In this document: positions 62,501-63,615 of the stretch, in pieces | How positions within the stretch are numbered: the stretch's first letter is position 1 | Layout: every line of letters starts with the position of its first letter | NCBI GenBank assembly: GCA_947474365.1 | Contig: CANJIU010000051.1 | Span: 1 to 63,615, forward strand | Origin: Opitutia bacterium | GTDB lineage: Bacteria; Verrucomicrobiota; Verrucomicrobiia; Opitutales; Opitutaceae | Direction of reading: 5' to 3' | DNA: 63,615 nt | The notes under the pieces: model-generated | The model's input: the letters and a program-made list of their open reading frames with translations, nothing else | What the model was told of the DNA's origin: nothing | Databases searched by the model: none | Translations under genes and position numbers: made by a program

Positions 62501-63615
62501 CTAACCGAGAGCGTATGGGTGCCGGGTTCCAGCACTGTGCCGCCTACCGGCTTATAGGTCATCGTGCCAGGCACGGACCCGACCGCATTGAGCTGAGCAG
62601 CGGTGAGCGGTGTGCCATAGACGATGGAGGCCGGTTGCGCCCACGTGATCGTCGGACTTGCTTGGCCGATCGTGAGTTGGGCCGTGCCGTAAATGATGTC
62701 GTAGTTCGCCAGCACTGAGGCGGGGGCAAGGATGGCAGTGACCGGGTAGGATCCGACCGATTCACCTGCCGCGCGCGAGTAGATGGCGGTGACATTGTCG
62801 CCCGCCACAAATCCAGTCTTTGTTCCGGTGAGCGTTGGATCATTTGTTCCATATGTCTTTGTTGCGGCGGTGGGTGTTACCGATGCGCCCCTCTTCGTGA
62901 TCGTCAGAGTGCCGTCGGCGAAGGTGAGGGCGTAGTTACCGCTGGTAAGGCCGCTTGGGGTGATGAGGTGGGCGCCGGCTTGGGTGGCCGTCGCGGCCGC
63001 GCCGCCGAAGGCGAGGGTGCCGCTGAGAACGCCGGCCGTCTCGCTGTTCACGAAGCCGGTGTAGCTCACCGTGTAGCCACCCGAGTAGACCGCCCCGTCG
63101 TAGGTTTTCGTTTTGTTGTCTGCGGTCACCGTCAGCGGTGCCGTCGTGACGGCCGCGGTAAGCACCAGAGGGGTGAGCGTGTAGTTGCCGGCATCGCCGC
63201 CGGTGAGGCTGAGGCCGGAGACGCTGACGTTCTTACCGGCGCCGACGCCGGCTGTGGCAAACGCACCGCTCGCCGTGCCCGTCAACGATACCGTCTCCGC
63301 GCCGACGACGCCCGCAAGGGCGGCGGTGCCGGTGAGGGTCGCGGGCACGGTGCCCGAGTAAACTTTGTCCTGGGCGGTGAGGCCGGTGATCGTGAGGGCC
63401 TTGGCCGTGATCGCGGCGGTCGTCGTGTTGACCGCGGTGAGGGTGTAGTTGCTGGCATTCGCACCGGTGAGCGAGGCGCCGGTCAGCGTGACCGTCTTGC
63501 CTGCGCCGACGTTCTTCGTGTCAAAGGTTGCCGTGCCACCGCTGAGCGTCACGACGTCGGCTCCGACCACGCCGGTCAGATTGCGCGCGGTGACGGTTGC
63601 TCCCGTGGTGCCGTC
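59509..63615 (-). CDS. Giant repeat-rich surface protein, 5' end outside window
   Basis: The frame stays open to the window end, so the N-terminus is missing; at least 1368 residues are visible. Several MBG/YDG-type adhesin repeats come first (TVTADNKTKTYDGAVYSGGY, ASVTPTAATKTYGTNDPTL). Next are an Ig-like bacterial segment, a putative-Ig (He_PIG-like) domain (YRITGLPPGLVFDPVARTFS), then an immunoglobulin domain (PFTYQWYRDGAPVAGATAAT). At the C-terminus are two copies of the same roughly 125-residue module found in the DUF1800 protein (LQLYRGSTLIAENDDW and LTLYAAGSSTPIATNDDW). It is probably a secreted adhesin or surface-layer-like fibre, followed by a beta-barrel gene. Confidence 0.88.
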   Translation of the reverse strand, partial: DGTTGATVTARNLTGVVGADVVTLSGGTATFDTKNVGAGKTVTLTGASLTGANASNYTLTAVNTTTAAITAKALTITGLTAQDKVYSGTVPATLTGTAALAGVVGAETVSLTGTASGAFATAGVGAGKNVSVSGLSLTGGDAGNYTLTPLVLTAAVTTAPLTVTADNKTKTYDGAVYSGGYTVSYTGFVNSETAGVLSGTLAFGGAAATATQAGAHLITPSGLTSGNYALTFADGTLTITKRGASVTPTAATKTYGTNDPTLTGTKTGFVAGDNVTAIYSRAAGESVGSYPVTAILAPASVLANYDIIYGTAQLTIGQASPTITWAQPASIVYGTPLTAAQLNAVGSVPGTMTYKPVGGTVLEPGTHTLSVSFMPTDVTNYTGPITATVPLVVEMPAAPAANDDTVRAVESSGVANGTAGLNPQGNVLANDTGTAIIVRLMGGIAVNSSPVSLNGKYGTLTAAVDGTFSYVVNNALPAVEALNVGQSLTDSFDYTLGDRFNRTAGARLSIIIAGANDAPVSAPITLPPATAGRAFGPITISPFTDVDNAPLTYRITGLPPGLVFDPVARTFSGTPDAAGSFTLTLTGTDGEFTASTTFTLQVTAPPVNTVPTGPLAFTGDPARVTGPDGSVFAVADADSPELTVTLSAGVGLLTLPNRTGLTLLAGSGLNETSLTFRGLVPTLNTALAQLIYQAPTGFFGQDTITITTTDERGNTDIDRIDPPFTVVLATLGGTDVSAPIASISSGGKQLVSGSVVQFDPTVVKGVTVSGTGAAGQLVVGSPTRQDGSVQQTTVSVELTYADGSKDVVPVQVTIYNPKLNLVTQLALNPQTSLYEQRVQVTNSTPYVIDSFRVLIPSLPGGVSLYSRSTTTATGQPAIEDTRPLQPAEVRVFIIEYFAPNVAQFPEPAVTLEINSVGTTASPLGTTAPIDRTVLAPSGRRYIEFATALNQTYWIQYRDSATASWVTSPVAVAGTGTSINWLDDGWPKTNSVPTAAREYRLLVTAPGAGSLTLAAQPQPVQATPNGTATLQVTPNGAGPFTYQWYRDGAPVAGATAATFSVAKANMADEGDYYVLVNDGKSIVQSQTSRVALASNNPGRIVNLSVRAQLEAAGPPLITGFVIDGAGSRPVLVRSVGETLRSFGLATAIANPALQLYRGSTLIAENDDWATDVTSGETLTATGLVGAFPLASTAKDAALARRLLAENYSIQTLNRSSAPGVVLVELYDALGRYSGDSRIANVSTRAKILPGDGALIAGLTIEGNTTLRLLARVVGPGLATFGVNDALADPTLTLYAAGSSTPIATNDDWAAVQSTVVGESLFRRVGAFDLTPGSRDAVIVTRLPPGAYTLVAQGKGTAEGQALIEIYLID

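Noticed and set aside
61900..63615. CRISPR-like array from repeated DNA in the last kilobases
   Set aside because: The repetition is at protein level (MBG/YDG-type domains of about 80 residues), varies in length and sequence, and stays in one reading frame.

Overview
The window looks like a chromosome piece from a GC-rich Verrucomicrobiota bacterium, most likely Opitutaceae. The reasons are several large TonB-dependent receptors without SusD partners, exported DUF1501/DUF1800 proteins with an ENDNW-type exported module, weak ribosome binding sites, and intergenic regions packed with palindromic repeats. This placement is inference from gene content. No rRNA, tRNA, CRISPR array or transposase was recognised.

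Layout. 1-13.8 kb: the end of an unknown gene, an SDR oxidoreductase, a TonB receptor, then housekeeping genes aspS, a DedA protein, gpmI, hemH (with a cysteine-rich insert typical of [2Fe-2S] ferrochelatases), a multi-PAS hybrid histidine kinase abutting hemH, and ruvC. 13.9-23.0 kb: a minus-strand operon (TonB receptor, MFS transporter, L-arabinose/L-fucose isomerase-like enzyme, GH106-like alpha-L-rhamnosidase) that reads as a deoxysugar/pentose glycoside utilisation locus. 23.1-25.6 kb: recF overlapping a TauE/SafE permease, and gmhA.

26.2-37.6 kb holds the most interesting intact system: a TonB receptor, three tandem paralogous secreted serine hydrolases of a family I cannot name, then an RND membrane-fusion lipoprotein and an RND pump. 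All are on the plus strand, and four of the five gene junctions are gaps of 16 bp or less or 4-bp overlaps. The arrangement suggests capture, extracytoplasmic hydrolysis and efflux of one compound class. 37.8-49.1 kb: two small exported unknowns, a Tat-type two-subunit molybdenum hydroxylase with a NUP-family protein, a cyclophilin, psuG translationally coupled to a tandem pair of exported alpha/beta hydrolases, an HExxH-TPR protein and alanine dehydrogenase.

49.5-58.4 kb: a small exported-protein gene is split by 8,471 bp. The two halves share an identical 46-bp direct repeat and join in frame to a 121-residue protein. The inserted DNA carries a TonB-receptor C-terminal fragment, a membrane-anchored protein, a DUF1501 protein, a multidomain DUF1800 protein and a second DUF1501 gene cut off at its N-terminus. 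Both terminal genes of the insert are truncated at the junctions and no recombinase is present. This is either an unusual fragment-capture event or an assembly chimera. 58.4-63.6 kb: an outer-membrane beta-barrel protein and the C-terminal part of a very large MBG/Ig-repeat surface protein that runs off the window.
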